Positions 44,173 through 53,967 of a stretch of DNA of 64,000 nucleotides are shown here, in pieces; within the stretch, counting starts at the first letter, position 1, and each line of letters begins with the position of its first letter. Below the pieces are notes generated by a model, which was not told the origin of the DNA, searched no databases, and worked only from the letters and a program-made list of their open reading frames with translations. Origin of the DNA: Shewanella marinintestina (GTDB taxonomy: Bacteria > Pseudomonadota > Gammaproteobacteria > Enterobacterales > Shewanellaceae); the NCBI RefSeq assembly GCF_023283845.1, contig NZ_JAKILC010000007.1:124001-188000 (forward strand), read 5' to 3'. The position numbers were made by a program, and so were the translations under genes.

Positions 44173-44319
44173 TCACTTTTTGATAAAAAAGTAATAGATC
44201 CCCAGAGCCAAAGCAGCAATGGCAGATAGGTAAACATCAAGCATGTAAGGAGCGTTAAAGTAGATAAGCCCTACCACCAACAAAACAGCTACGGCTTGTA
44301 TTCCAATTTTGTATTGCAT
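44173..44319 (-). CDS. Small two-segment membrane protein
   Basis: A possible 48-residue protein beginning MQYKIGIQAVAVLLVVGLIY, with two hydrophobic segments and the ending YYFFIKK. An ATG at 44319 is used; a longer TTG-started frame to 44376 has no better site. The hydrophobic pattern with a basic end is protein-like, but the ribosome-binding site is weak and no family was recognised. Confidence 0.45.
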   Translation of the reverse strand: MQYKIGIQAVAVLLVVGLIYFNAPYMLDVYLSAIAALALGIYYFFIKK

Positions 44320-44604
44320 AGATTTCTTATTATTTTTGGCTTCACTGTTACCTTCTACAATAACAATTCCCTGCAATCATTGATAGCTATCTTATTAAAT
44401 ACATTGTATTTTATTGAGTATTGTTTGCAGATGAAAAGCTATTTTTGTGTTGAAACAACAAGGCCTAATTGCTATTTAATCTTTGTTAAGTTACTTATCT
44501 TTACAGTTAGCTGCTTGAGTATTTTTTGGCTAAATCAAGTTCTATACTGATGTTCTGTTAGAATGCTCTGCATAATAAAAATAAGACGTATGCATTTGGA
44601 AATC

Positions 44605-45720
44605 ATGAAAGAATTTATCATTATCGGCGCGGGTCAGTCAGGCTTGTCTATGGCCTATAACCTGTCTCAACATAATAAAGATTACCTTATTTTAGATGCC
44701 AACGAGCATATAGGTGCGCCTTGGCTAAAGCGTTGGGACTCATTAAAGCTATTTACTCCTACCGAATACAATCATCTACCGGGCATGCCATTTCCTTTTC
44801 CTAAAGGCTATTACCCTAATAAATATGAAGTGGCGGATTACTTAAAAAGTTATGCCGAGAAGTTTTCGATACCGATTGAATTTAATCAAAAAATCACCTC
44901 GGTAAAGAAAGTGAATGGCATTTTTGAGATCACCAGTGCGACGGCAAATTATCAAGCTAAGCAGCTGATTATCGCCACCGGCCCGTTCCATACTCCGTAT
45001 ACACCGCCTTGTCATGCGGACATCGCTAAAGATGTGAAGCAAATTCACAGTGAGAACTATAAAAGTCCGGCTCAACTGCAAGAGGGCGATTGCTTAGTTG
45101 TTGGCGCGGGCGACTCCGGCGTGCAAATTTTATCGGAAATTGCCGATACCGGACGCAAAGTACACTTTTCCGGTACGGATAAAATCCCTGCAATTCCGCA
45201 GACATTCTTAGGTAAAACCCTCTGGTGGTGGTTTACTAAAATAGGCTTTTTGTCGGTTAACCGTTATAGCAAAATCGGTCAGTGGTTAAGTAAGGGCGTG
45301 CAACCGGTTATTGGCACAGATGTGAAGTCATTGCTGGCAAAAGACAATGTGATTCATATGGGCAGAACCCTGTCAGCTGATGACAGCAGTATCAAGTTTC
45401 AAAAAGGCAGTGTCAGCAGTATTAAGAATATCGTTTGGGCGACAGGCTTTAAACCTAACTTCTTTTGGATTGAAGACATCTCTTTTGATGAAATGAACTA
45501 CCCAAGTAATTATCGCGGCGTCAGCAAAGATGTCGATGGTTTGTTTTTTATTGGCTTGCCTTGGCTGTATACCCGTGGCTCGGCAACGCTGGGTGGCGTC
45601 TGGAAAGATGCTAAATACTTGATGACGTATATTTTAGAAACCCAACAAGCGAACAGTAAACCTGCGCAGAATAATCTGCCACCTAAACAAGCCGCCAAGA
45701 TAATTACTGACGCCAGCTAG
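44605..45720 (+). CDS. Flavin-containing monooxygenase-like oxidoreductase
   Basis: A 371-residue flavoprotein of the FMO/CzcO type: FAD motif FIIIGAGQSGLSMA at the start, the APWLKRWDSLKLFTPTEYNHLPG stretch typical of this group (seen here in two pieces), a second NADPH motif CLVVGAGDSGVQIL and a late VWATGFKPNF. These enzymes hydroxylate or oxidise small soft nucleophiles using NADPH and oxygen. It is single-gene. The ATG at 44605 follows TTGGAAA. Confidence 0.9.
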   Translation: MKEFIIIGAGQSGLSMAYNLSQHNKDYLILDANEHIGAPWLKRWDSLKLFTPTEYNHLPGMPFPFPKGYYPNKYEVADYLKSYAEKFSIPIEFNQKITSVKKVNGIFEITSATANYQAKQLIIATGPFHTPYTPPCHADIAKDVKQIHSENYKSPAQLQEGDCLVVGAGDSGVQILSEIADTGRKVHFSGTDKIPAIPQTFLGKTLWWWFTKIGFLSVNRYSKIGQWLSKGVQPVIGTDVKSLLAKDNVIHMGRTLSADDSSIKFQKGSVSSIKNIVWATGFKPNFFWIEDISFDEMNYPSNYRGVSKDVDGLFFIGLPWLYTRGSATLGGVWKDAKYLMTYILETQQANSKPAQNNLPPKQAAKIITDAS

Positions 45721-46111
45721 TATCGAAGGTGCTTATTCACCATATTGAATGTAAGGTTGCCTTCAATATGGCGGATTGCAGTGTTCATTTTTTCGATTCC
45801 TAAGGTAGCCTGTTCCACGGCTGCGCAGCTAAGAGTTTTGATACCAGACAAGGTTGAGCTTTTTATTTCAGTCATTGTTGTTAAGCGTAAAAGAGTGAGT
45901 GGTCTTTATTTACAATCACTTGGTGGTAATTTGTCGTCAATCCCTTGTCTGGTCAGCGTTAGGCGGGTTTTACAGCAAAATATATTGAACCTATAGTTAA
46001 CGGATATGTAGTTAACTAAGCACGTTGTCTGTATGCATTTATCTGTTCGATAAATGCTTGATAAAGGAGTGTCATTTTTTACAGATAACCGCTGATTAAG
46101 TGGGGCGGTAT
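45721..46111. other. Gene-free stretch with a hairpin after the monooxygenase
   Basis: About 390 bp. ccatattgaa (45740-45749) pairs with ttcaatatgg (45762-45771), 19 bp after the monooxygenase stop, as a possible weak terminator. The 83-codon frame at 45745-45996 is not called. Confidence 0.45.
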
Positions 46112-46852
46112 ATGACTTCTTATCAGAGTAAGGCGCAGTTGTTTCCCTTACTTCATTTGCTGGATGATTTTAGCCAATTTCAATTGCAGGGCGGCTTTAT
46201 CAAAACCTTAGCTGAAAAAGATCTACGTCTGCAGGCACCTGCGTCCGTTAAGTTGGATGAATTATCACATATTCCTTGTGTGAGTATTTATGATGCACCT
46301 GCCCATACCACTGCTGCAGATCTTCAGCGGCATTTTTGCAATAAAAGCCAAGATGACGAATTTATCAGTCATCAAATATTTAAGAGCCTTGTTCCAGTTA
46401 GCCGTATATCGCAAAGTCGACATCAAAGGCATTATCAGCTGGTGGCTTTTTTAGAAGAACAGCAACAAACCCCAATCGCCTTTGTCACCTTTAATGTGGG
46501 TTTGCTTGATTCTTGGTATGCAGATGATAATGCCTGTGATGATAGGCATGTGGGCGTATGTTGTTATTTACTTTACGCTTATGTGGTTCCGGAGATGCGA
46601 CACCTTGGGATCAGCAGTTGTTTGTTTCATCTTATCTCTAATTTATTTTGGTCGCAGCTGCAGTTTGTCGATGCTCAGGCGCAGGCGCATAACCTGACTA
46701 TGGTGCCTTTGGTGTATGAAAGCACCGCAGCTAAAGGCGCTGAAGGCTTAATGCAGCAACTTGAACGAAATATTAATCAGTATAAGGCGTTACTACTTAA
46801 TAATGATAATGCCTCGGGAGTGATAAAGCCTTGTATGACTAATGTGGGCTAG
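46112..46852 (+). CDS. Possible GNAT-type acetyltransferase
   Basis: A 246-residue soluble protein. Only one stretch suggests a family: VGVCCYLLYAYVVPEMRHLG followed by ISSCLFHLIS resembles motif A (V.P..R..GI...L) of GNAT acetyltransferases, where acetyl-CoA binds. The rest (Gln/His-rich, DSWYADDNACDD) is unassigned. A GGGGCGG run precedes the ATG at 46112. It is convergent with metH. The family call is tentative. Confidence 0.55.
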   Translation: MTSYQSKAQLFPLLHLLDDFSQFQLQGGFIKTLAEKDLRLQAPASVKLDELSHIPCVSIYDAPAHTTAADLQRHFCNKSQDDEFISHQIFKSLVPVSRISQSRHQRHYQLVAFLEEQQQTPIAFVTFNVGLLDSWYADDNACDDRHVGVCCYLLYAYVVPEMRHLGISSCLFHLISNLFWSQLQFVDAQAQAHNLTMVPLVYESTAAKGAEGLMQQLERNINQYKALLLNNDNASGVIKPCMTNVG

Positions 46853-46966
46853 GGCTGCGAATCTAGTCTTTTGAGTTTAGCTTGGACTGTTGAGATTAGC
46901 TTTTGAGCTTAGGCTAAGTTTACTGAACTGAAAAGCTGCCCTGCAAACCAAGCTGCTGCTCTATTT

Positions 46967-46999
46967 AGCCCCTTATTCAGGGGCTTTATTTATACTTTT
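46967..46999 (+). terminator. Rho-independent terminator of the GNAT-like gene
   Basis: A GC-rich 6-bp stem agcccc (46967-46972) with ggggct (46980-46985), then a T-rich tail on the plus strand, 110 bp past the stop and 30 bp from the metH stop. Confidence 0.65.
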
Positions 47000-47014
47000 T
47001 TACTCAGCATTCTA

Positions 47015-50000
47015 TTACTCTGGATCATAGTCCAACACCGGCATTAACCAGCGCTCGGTTTCCTCTATGCTCATGCCTTTACGGGCGGCATAATCTTCCA
47101 CTTGATCACGGCCAATGTTAGTTACGCCAAAATAACGCGACTTAGGGTGAGCAAAATACCAACCAGAAACCGCTGCGGTTGGGAACATAGCGTAGCTTTC
47201 GGTGATATTAAGGCCAATGGTTTCATCTGGCTTTAATAAGTCCCACAGCAGGCCTTTTTCAGTGTGATCAGGGCATGCTGGGTAACCAGGAGCTGGGCGA
47301 ATACCTTTGTACTTTTCGCGAATAAGCGCTTCGTTATCGAGTACTTCATCGGCTGCGTAACCCCAAAACTCTTTACGTACGCGTTCATGCATCCGCTCGG
47401 CAAAGGCTTCGGCTAAGCGGTCAGCCAAGCATTTAAGCATAATGGCGCTGTAGTCATCATGGTCAGCTTCAAAGCGTGCCACGTGCTCATCAATACCATG
47501 GCCTGCCGTGACGGCAAAGCCGCCCATGTAATCGGCCACGCCACTGTCTTTTGGCGCGACAAAGTCAGCTAAACAGAAGTTGTCATTACCAACACGTTCA
47601 ATCTGCATCCGTAGGTGATGAGTCGTCAGTTCAAGCTCGCTACGACTTTCATCGGTGTACAGCTCAATATCGTCGTGGTTAACGGTGTTGGCTGGGAATA
47701 AGCCAATAACCGCTTTCGCGGTGAGCCATTTTTCACTGATGATTTTGTCTAGCATAGCTTTGCCGTCGCTAAACAGCTTACGTGCTTCTTCACCTACGAC
47801 TTCATCATCTAAAATGCGCGGGAAATGTCCATGCAGCTCCCAGCTTCTAAAAAATGGCGTCCAGTCTATGCGCTCAACTAAATCTTCTAGCGGATAGTCA
47901 TCAAACACTTGGCGGCCAAGTTGATTAGGTACAAATGGGCTGTAGTTTTGCCAGTCGTGTTGGCAGCGGTTTTCACGTGCGGCTTCTATGCTGGTGATCT
48001 CTTTGCGCTTAGCTTGTGATAAGCGCTTTTCGCGCATGACATCATACTCTGCATAGGCTTCGTCAATTGTAGCTTGGCGAGTGTCGTTATTAATCAGTTT
48101 AGAAACCATAGGCACGGCGCGCGAGGCGTCGGCAATGTAAATAGCGCCCTCAGGTGAGTGTGGGGCAATTTTCACTGCGGTATGAATTTTAGAGCAGGTA
48201 GCACCGCCAATAATTGATGGAATGGTTAAGCCCGCTTTATGGAAGCTCTTAACGTTATGCACCATTTCATCAAGACTTGGGGTAATTAGCCCCGACATAC
48301 CAATAATGTCGACGTTTTCGGCTATCGCCACTTCGATGATTTTCTCTACCGGTACCATTACGCCTAAGTCGATCACTTCATAGCCGTTACAAGCCAGTAC
48401 TACGCCAACAATGTTTTTACCAATATCGTGCACATCGCCTTTTACGGTGACCATTAAGATCTTACCGTTTGACTGACCTGCGACTTTTTCTAGCTCAATG
48501 TATGGGTTTAAGTAAGCTACGGCTTTTTTCATCACTCGGGCAGACTTGACCACTTGTGGCAGGAACATTTTTCCTGAGCCAAATAGGTCACCAACGATGT
48601 TCATGCCGTCCATTAACGGCCCTTCAATCACATCCAGTGGGCGTGTTGCCTGTTGGCGCGCTTCTTCGGTATCTGCATCGATATAGTCGGTAATGCCTTT
48701 TACTAACGCATGGGCTAAGCGCTCATTAACCGGCTTAGTGCGCCATTCTAAATCTTCTTTCTTGATGGTTTGACTACCATCACCACGGAATTTTTCGGCA
48801 ACTTCTAATAGCAGTTCGGTGTTGTTGGTATCGGCCACAGTGCACGGTAAGTTTTGCACAATGGCTTCAACGCGCTCTTTTAGCTCTGGGTCGATATCGT
48901 CATAAATGGCCAGCTGACCTGCGTTAACAATACCCATGTCCATCCCAGCTTGAATGGCGTGATACAGGAATACGGCGTGGATTGCTTCACGCACCGGGTT
49001 GTTACCACGGAACGAGAATGACACGTTTGATACGCCGCCTGAGATCATTGCGTGCGGCAAAGTACGTTTGATTTCAGCGGTGGCTTCAATAAAGTCGACC
49101 GCATAGTTGTCGTGCTCTTCAATACCAGTGGCGATAGCAAAGATATTTGGGTCGAAGATAATGTCTTCTGGCGGAAAGCCTACTTTATCGACGAGCACAT
49201 TATAAGCGCGAGTACAGATCTCGACTTTACGTGCTTTAGTGTCGGCTTGGCCAACTTCATCAAAGGCCATCACAATAGCCGCTGCGCCATAGCGTTTAAC
49301 TAAAGTGGCTTGCTCGATAAACTTTTCTTCGCCTTCTTTTAGGGAAATAGAGTTAACGATGCCTTTACCTTGAATGCACTTAAGCCCCGCTTCGATGACT
49401 TCCCATTTAGAGGAGTCGATCATAATTGGTACGCGAGAGATATCAGGCTCTGAGGCGATTAGATTAAGGAACTTGTGCATGGTTTCAGCGCCATCGAGCA
49501 TGCCTTCATCCATGTTGATATCGATGATCTGCGCGCCGCTCTCAACTTGCTCACGGGCAACTGACAATGCTTCTTCATATTCGCCAGTTTTAATCAGGCG
49601 CAAAAACTTAGCTGAACCGGTGACGTTGGTACGTTCACCGACGTTTAAAAATAGCGAGTTGGCATCAATGGTTAGCGGCTCAAGCCCTGATAAACGGCAA
49701 GCAACTGGAATGTTTGGTAGTACTCGGGCAGGGTGCTGAATAACCGCTTCACGAATAACGCGGATGTGATCAGGCGTAGTACCACAGCAGCCACCAATAA
49801 TGTTTAAAAAGCCTTCTTCGGCCCACTCTTGAATGACTTCAGCCATCTGCTCTGGCGTTTCATCGTAGCCACCAAATTCGTTAGGCAGGCCAGCGTTAGG
49901 GTGTGCAGAGACATAACATTCAGAAATCTTAGATAGCTCTTCAACATAAGGGCGCAGCTCGGTTGGCCCTAATGCACAGTTAAGGCCGATAGATAAAGGC

Positions 50001-50770
50001 TTAACGTGGCGCAAAGAATTATAGAAAGCTTCCGTCGTTTGGCCGGTAAGGGTGCGGCCAGAGGCATCGGTAATGGTGCCTGAGATCATAATCGGCAGAC
50101 GGAAACCTTGCTGATCAAATACGGTTTCTATGGCAAATAGTGCCGCTTTAGCATTAAGGGTATCAAAAATCGTTTCAACCATAATCAAATCTGCGCCGCC
50201 AGCTATCAGCGCATTAATCGATTCAATGTAGGCTTCAACAAGTTCATCAAAGCTAACGTTACGATAACCAGGATCATTAACATCTGGGCTAATTGAGCAG
50301 GTACGGTTGGTTGGACCAAGTACACCTGCTACATAACATTGGCGACCGGTTTCAGTTTCAACTTCATTAGCGGCTTCTCGGGCAAGACGCGCACCGGCTA
50401 AGTTAATTGCTGCTGAGTGCGCCTGCATGTCGTAATCGGCCATGGCGATACGCGTAGCGTTAAAGGTGTTGGTCTCAATAATGTCTGAGCCCGCGAGCAG
50501 ATAATCTTTATGGATCTGCTTAATCGCCTCTGGTTGCGTCAGCACCAACATATCGTTGTTGCCCTTTACATCGCAATGCCAATCTTTGAACTGCGAGCCA
50601 CGAAAATCAGCTTCTTCAAATTTGCGATCTTGGATCATGGTGCCCATCGCACCATCGAGAATAAGGATCCCATCTTGAAGCTTTTGGGTAAGTACTGCTA
50701 AAACCTTTTCGGCAGTGTCTTGAGTGTGTGCTACTGCGCTCAAGGCATGTGTTGGGGTACAGGTTGCCAT
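47015..50770 (-). CDS. metH: Cobalamin-dependent methionine synthase
   Basis: A 1251-residue cytoplasmic enzyme transferring a methyl group from methyltetrahydrofolate to homocysteine through methylcobalamin. All four modules are visible: homocysteine domain (DGAMGTMIQ early, zinc cysteines in GGCCGTT), folate domain ([15 protein letters not shown]), B12 cap and binding domain with the cobalt-ligating [10 protein letters not shown], and the C-terminal AdoMet activation domain ([16 protein letters not shown]). E. coli MetH is 1227 residues. It depends on the B12 uptake and assembly genes encoded on the other side of its promoter, and has MetJ-like boxes upstream. Confidence 0.98.
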   Translation of the reverse strand: MATCTPTHALSAVAHTQDTAEKVLAVLTQKLQDGILILDGAMGTMIQDRKFEEADFRGSQFKDWHCDVKGNNDMLVLTQPEAIKQIHKDYLLAGSDIIETNTFNATRIAMADYDMQAHSAAINLAGARLAREAANEVETETGRQCYVAGVLGPTNRTCSISPDVNDPGYRNVSFDELVEAYIESINALIAGGADLIMVETIFDTLNAKAALFAIETVFDQQGFRLPIMISGTITDASGRTLTGQTTEAFYNSLRHVKPLSIGLNCALGPTELRPYVEELSKISECYVSAHPNAGLPNEFGGYDETPEQMAEVIQEWAEEGFLNIIGGCCGTTPDHIRVIREAVIQHPARVLPNIPVACRLSGLEPLTIDANSLFLNVGERTNVTGSAKFLRLIKTGEYEEALSVAREQVESGAQIIDINMDEGMLDGAETMHKFLNLIASEPDISRVPIMIDSSKWEVIEAGLKCIQGKGIVNSISLKEGEEKFIEQATLVKRYGAAAIVMAFDEVGQADTKARKVEICTRAYNVLVDKVGFPPEDIIFDPNIFAIATGIEEHDNYAVDFIEATAEIKRTLPHAMISGGVSNVSFSFRGNNPVREAIHAVFLYHAIQAGMDMGIVNAGQLAIYDDIDPELKERVEAIVQNLPCTVADTNNTELLLEVAEKFRGDGSQTIKKEDLEWRTKPVNERLAHALVKGITDYIDADTEEARQQATRPLDVIEGPLMDGMNIVGDLFGSGKMFLPQVVKSARVMKKAVAYLNPYIELEKVAGQSNGKILMVTVKGDVHDIGKNIVGVVLACNGYEVIDLGVMVPVEKIIEVAIAENVDIIGMSGLITPSLDEMVHNVKSFHKAGLTIPSIIGGATCSKIHTAVKIAPHSPEGAIYIADASRAVPMVSKLINNDTRQATIDEAYAEYDVMREKRLSQAKRKEITSIEAARENRCQHDWQNYSPFVPNQLGRQVFDDYPLEDLVERIDWTPFFRSWELHGHFPRILDDEVVGEEARKLFSDGKAMLDKIISEKWLTAKAVIGLFPANTVNHDDIELYTDESRSELELTTHHLRMQIERVGNDNFCLADFVAPKDSGVADYMGGFAVTAGHGIDEHVARFEADHDDYSAIMLKCLADRLAEAFAERMHERVRKEFWGYAADEVLDNEALIREKYKGIRPAPGYPACPDHTEKGLLWDLLKPDETIGLNITESYAMFPTAAVSGWYFAHPKSRYFGVTNIGRDQVEDYAARKGMSIEETERWLMPVLDYDPE

Positions 50771-50881
50771 AGATAATTCCTACCAATTCGCAAATGATTA
50801 TTCTGGTAATTTATGCTCGTATAAAATGCCGGTCATTTTTCTTTGAGTTGCGAGTCGCTTTCAGACTTACATTTTTTGTTT

Positions 50882-50905
50882 GGACATTTATACGTATAGA
50901 CGTCC
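50882..50905 (-). promoter_or_regulatory. Tandem MetJ-like boxes upstream of metH
   Basis: Three adjacent 8-mers, ggacattt, atacgtat and agacgtcc, match the MetJ box AGACGTCT at 5, 6 and 7 of 8 positions and run in perfect phase. They lie 112 bp before the metH start and 115 bp before cobC. MetJ repressors bind such tandem boxes cooperatively with AdoMet. Repression of metH by methionine sufficiency is inference. Confidence 0.6.
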
Positions 50906-51020
50906 ATAATACGTGAGGCTTACTCAAAAGTGCAAGTGCTAAAAGCATGATACTTTTTCAGCATTAAAAACCAATAAAATTATGTAAGTTGTTGATAAAT
51001 AATAATGACAGGCTTAAACG

Positions 51021-51641
51021 ATGCAAAACACTAACGTTATCCTCCTAAGGCATGGCCAATGTGAAGGTGGTAATATTTTGCGCGGTCAAGTGGATGTAGG
51101 CTTGAGTAAGCAGGGCGAATTGCAGATGAAAGTAGCACTTGCCGCTGTGTTTGAGTCGAAAAATGCCTCAACATCCGCACCCGATGTGATTATTAGTTCT
51201 TCGCTTATTCGCTGCTCAGGTCCCGCTAAAGCATTCGCTACATCGCATCAGTTACCTTTATTTGTAGACGATGGCTTTAAAGAGCTGAACTTTGGCGACT
51301 GGGATGGAAAAACCTTTGATGCGTTGTATCAGTCAGATGCAGCCGCGTTAGATAGCTACTGGGCTAACCCTTGGCTTGCTGCGCCGCCAAATGGCGAGTC
51401 GATGCAAGACTTTGAAACGCGTATTGAGCTAGCTTGGCAAGATATGATTGAGCAGCATCAAGGTAAACAGATATTACTGGTCACTCATGGTGGCGTTATC
51501 CGCTATTTAATGAGTAAAGTGCTTGGTGTATCGCGCTGCGCAGGCTTTTATACGTCATTAAAACTACCTTATGCTGCTAAGGTACAAATAGACATACTAC
51601 ACGACGGCGATACACCGCATTTGAGTTTAAACTGGGCGTAA
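51021..51641 (+). CDS. cobC: Histidine phosphatase, probable alpha-ribazole phosphatase
   Basis: A 206-residue phosphoglycerate-mutase-like enzyme: the phosphohistidine motif VILLRHGQCEGG (R.H.G) near the start, KELNFGDWDGK in the middle and LVTHGGVIRYL with the second His. Within a B12 cluster this is the CobC that removes phosphate from alpha-ribazole-5'-phosphate or adenosylcobalamin-5'-phosphate in nucleotide loop assembly. It is divergent from metH and ends before the cobalamin riboswitch, so it is not under that riboswitch. AGGC is a weak site. Confidence 0.85.
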   Translation: MQNTNVILLRHGQCEGGNILRGQVDVGLSKQGELQMKVALAAVFESKNASTSAPDVIISSSLIRCSGPAKAFATSHQLPLFVDDGFKELNFGDWDGKTFDALYQSDAAALDSYWANPWLAAPPNGESMQDFETRIELAWQDMIEQHQGKQILLVTHGGVIRYLMSKVLGVSRCAGFYTSLKLPYAAKVQIDILHDGDTPHLSLNWA

Positions 51642-51652
51642 ATAAAGCGAAT

Positions 51653-51699
51653 TGATGGCTTACTTCTGTGTTGAACAACTTCTCATACTGATTGGTATT
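51653..51699. repeat. Partial copy of the inverted-repeat element
   Basis: A segment with tacttctgtgttgaacaac followed by catactgattggtatt matches the right part and terminal repeat of the element at 31162-31426 (there tacttctgcgttgaacagc and tatactgattggtat). The intervening part of that element is missing. Confidence 0.6.
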
Positions 51700-51774
51700 C
51701 GCTGTAGACGTATGATGGTAAACTGCGACATTAATATTATTAATGCTAAGAATTTTTGCCGTTAATAACAAATA

Positions 51775-51903
51775 AAGTTAGGTGCTTAATAGCATAAAGG
51801 GAACCGGAAGCTGCTGCATCGCAGTGGCTTAGTCCGGACTGTACCCGCAACTGTATGAAAGCTTTGTTCTAACGTAGCTTTCAAGTCAGATACCTGCCTA
51901 ATT
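51775..51903 (+). ncRNA. Cobalamin (B12) riboswitch aptamer
   Basis: The core has the recognised landmarks: P1 strand ttagg (51778-51782) pairing with cctaa (51897-51901), the agcataaagggaaccgg stretch, ctgtacccgcaactgt forming the L5 region, and the conserved B12 box agtcagatacctgcct near the 3' end. It stands between cobC and btuD on the plus strand, upstream of B12 uptake genes. Ligand binding is expected to lower expression of the downstream operon. Confidence 0.93.
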
Positions 51904-51971
51904 TAATCGAATAGGGTTTATCAAAATCGGTATTGATAGCTCAAAAGTGCGGCCTATTGGCGGTACATATA

Positions 51972-52005
51972 CTCGAGCGGGCGACTCGAGGGAGATAATA
52001 AAATG
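51972..52005 (+). promoter_or_regulatory. Riboswitch expression platform: hairpin over the ribosome-binding site
   Basis: ctcgag (51972-51977) pairs with ctcgag (51985-51990) around the loop cgggcga. The loop's cggg can pair with cccg (51844-51847) in aptamer loop L5, as in kissing-loop cobalamin riboswitches. The 3' arm of the hairpin overlaps the Shine-Dalgarno sequence gagggag (51988-51994). So B12 binding would stabilise the hairpin and block translation. Confidence 0.7.
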
Positions 52006-52041
52006 ATACGTGTTGCTTGGTTGCATGCCGCTCATGGCTGA
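52003..52041 (+). CDS. 12-codon leader ORF overlapping btuD start
   Basis: The ATG at 52003 is eight bases after the strong gagggag site and encodes MIRVAWLHAAHG, ending with TGA at 52039-52041. The best btuD start, ATG 52034, lies inside its last codons in another frame. No separate site exists for btuD, so reinitiation after this leader is plausible. Alternatively one base has been gained or lost and the leader is the true btuD start. Confidence 0.4.
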   Translation: MIRVAWLHAAHG

Positions 52042-52882
52042 ATCAGATGCAGAGCTGCAGCCTAAAATGGTCCTGTCAGTTACAGATTTAAGTTGGCAAC
52101 TTAACGACAAACACATTTTGTCGACGATAAATTTCAGCCTTACTGAAGGTAAAATGCTGGGCATTATTGGCCCCAATGGCGCGGGTAAGTCTAGCTTGCT
52201 GCGTTGTTTATATCGTTTTATTAAACCAACTTTAGGCAATATTGAGCTATTTGGCCAAGATATTGGTGTACTTTCCGCTAAGCAGTTTGCCCAACAAATA
52301 GCGGTTGTACTGCAAGATACGCCGCACCATTTTGATATGACCTGTTCGCAACTTATTGCGTTAGGTTTAACCCCCCACAAAAATGCTTTTGATTTTACCA
52401 GCAAGCAGGACCGACAAGAGGTTGCTAACGCACTAATTAAGGTGGGATTGCAAGATAAAGCGAATCAAGCTTATGAAAGCCTGTCTGGCGGTGAAAAGCA
52501 GCGAGCATTGATTGCCCGCGCGATAGTGCAGCGACCTAAACTACTCATTCTTGATGAGCCAACTAACCACTTAGATATTCGCTACCAAATTCAAACTTTG
52601 GAGTTACTACGTACCCTCAATATTACGGTAATTACGTCGATTCATGATCTAAATCTTGCCAGCGCTTTATGTGATGAACTCCTACTACTTGATGGAGGTT
52701 ACTGTGTGGCTAAAGGCTCGCCAAAAACAGTGTTGACAGAGCAGCGTATTGCCGAGGTATTTGACGTGTGCTGTGAAATTAGGCCACATCCACAACATGG
52801 TAATCCGCTGATTAGTTACTTCTACGGTTATGAGTCTGCAACTGATTTAGCCAATAAAGTTCAAGGAGGCGAGGGTGAGTAA
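52034..52882 (+). CDS. btuD: Vitamin B12 / Fe-siderophore-type ABC transporter ATPase
   Basis: A 282-residue ATPase of the B12/ferric-siderophore class: Walker A GPNGAGKSS, signature LSGGEKQRALIARAI, Walker B LLILDEPTNHLD, H-loop ITSIHDLNLAS. It is placed under a cobalamin riboswitch and overlaps the permease gene by 8 bp, so B12 import is the confident role, with BtuC and BtuF. The start is uncertain: GTG 52010, ATG 52025, ATG 52034 and ATG 52067 are all in frame; 52034 is used because it overlaps the leader stop. Confidence 0.9.
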   Translation: MAESDAELQPKMVLSVTDLSWQLNDKHILSTINFSLTEGKMLGIIGPNGAGKSSLLRCLYRFIKPTLGNIELFGQDIGVLSAKQFAQQIAVVLQDTPHHFDMTCSQLIALGLTPHKNAFDFTSKQDRQEVANALIKVGLQDKANQAYESLSGGEKQRALIARAIVQRPKLLILDEPTNHLDIRYQIQTLELLRTLNITVITSIHDLNLASALCDELLLLDGGYCVAKGSPKTVLTEQRIAEVFDVCCEIRPHPQHGNPLISYFYGYESATDLANKVQGGEGE

Positions 52883-53930
52883 TTCCGCTATTGGGCTGGT
52901 TAATGGTTTAACCTTGCCGCGACGCCCAATTGAATATTTATTGTTTGGTGTACTCGTCTTACTTACCTTATTGACGCCATTTGCGGCGACAAGTTTTGGC
53001 GCAGCTAGCATCAGTGTTGCCGATGTAGTTAGCGTTATTAGCCATAAATTATTAAATGTCGGCGAGTCGCTAGGAGTACGAGAGCGAATTGTTTGGGAGC
53101 TTCGGCTACCACGGGTATTGCTTGCCTTTATCGCGGGTGCAGGCTTATCTATCGCCGGTAGTGTGCTACAAACAGTCACTCGAAACCCGTTAGCCGACCC
53201 ATACCTATTCGGTATTTCATCAGGCGCATCCTTTGGCGCTGTGGTCGCACTAACCCTATTTAGTCAAAGTATTCTATGGTTGAGTTTACCCCTAGGTGCC
53301 TTTGTTGGTGCCAGTCTATCGGTTGTTATGGTGTTGGCTTTATGTGGGCAAAATCTATCGACTCAGGTTGAGCGTATGCTCTTATCTGGGGTGGCGATTT
53401 CGTTTATGTTTGGTGCTATGGCCAGCTTGATGTTGTATTTCTCAAGTCCACAAGCTGCGGCGTCGGTATTGTTTTGGACTTTAGGTAGCTTCGCTAAAGC
53501 CAGTTGGCAAGGTTTGTGGTTACCCGCCAGCGTTGTGTTTATTTGTACATTAATCATTTTATTGTACAAACGCCAAATAGTGGCGATGCGTGCAGGGGAT
53601 GAAACCGCCCACACTTTGGGTATTAACGTCGGTGCTTTGCGTTTGTCTATGCTACTCCTTTGCTCACTTATCACAGCTATTTTGGTCGCGAATTGTGGCG
53701 GTATAGGCTTTATCGGATTGATGGTGCCGCACACAGTGCGTCTATTATTTCCTGGGCGTTATCCACTGCTATTAACGGCGCTGGTGGGCGGATTATTTAT
53801 GGTCTGGGTGGATGTGTTAGCGCGGACATTATTGAGTTATCAAGAACTGCCTGTGGGGATAATTACCTCAGTGATGGGCAGTATCTTCTTTTTATTTATT
53901 TTAGGTAGTCGCAGCGCTAAGCGTATATAG
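52875..53930 (+). CDS. btuC: Vitamin B12 ABC transporter permease
   Basis: A 351-residue inner-membrane permease of the FecCD/BtuC family with about ten membrane segments: LRLPRVLLAFIAGAGLSIAG, NPLADPYLFGISSGASFGA, GIGFIGLMVPHTVRL and the closing YQELPVGIITSVMGSIFFLFI. The GIGFIGL...PH motif is the family hallmark, and the LLVA/GLMVPH region docks the ATPase. It overlaps btuD and is followed 37 bp later by cobT in the same riboswitch-controlled transcript. Confidence 0.94.
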   Translation: MSNSAIGLVNGLTLPRRPIEYLLFGVLVLLTLLTPFAATSFGAASISVADVVSVISHKLLNVGESLGVRERIVWELRLPRVLLAFIAGAGLSIAGSVLQTVTRNPLADPYLFGISSGASFGAVVALTLFSQSILWLSLPLGAFVGASLSVVMVLALCGQNLSTQVERMLLSGVAISFMFGAMASLMLYFSSPQAAASVLFWTLGSFAKASWQGLWLPASVVFICTLIILLYKRQIVAMRAGDETAHTLGINVGALRLSMLLLCSLITAILVANCGGIGFIGLMVPHTVRLLFPGRYPLLLTALVGGLFMVWVDVLARTLLSYQELPVGIITSVMGSIFFLFILGSRSAKRI

Positions 53931-53967
53931 CGATGAATACCCCAGTTGAGTGCTCAAGGGATTAAAA

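Noticed and set aside
45745..45996. 83-codon plus-strand frame
   Set aside because: It starts inside a hairpin, has no ribosome-binding site and shows no protein-like features.
51904..52006. Short plus-strand peptide frame (IGGTYTRAGDSRE) after the riboswitch, considered as a btuB remnant
   Set aside because: No convincing TonB-receptor motif; the stretch is better explained as the riboswitch expression platform.
51898..52404. 168-codon minus-strand frame over the riboswitch platform
   Set aside because: It is antisense to btuD, and the riboswitch and btuD explain the sequence.
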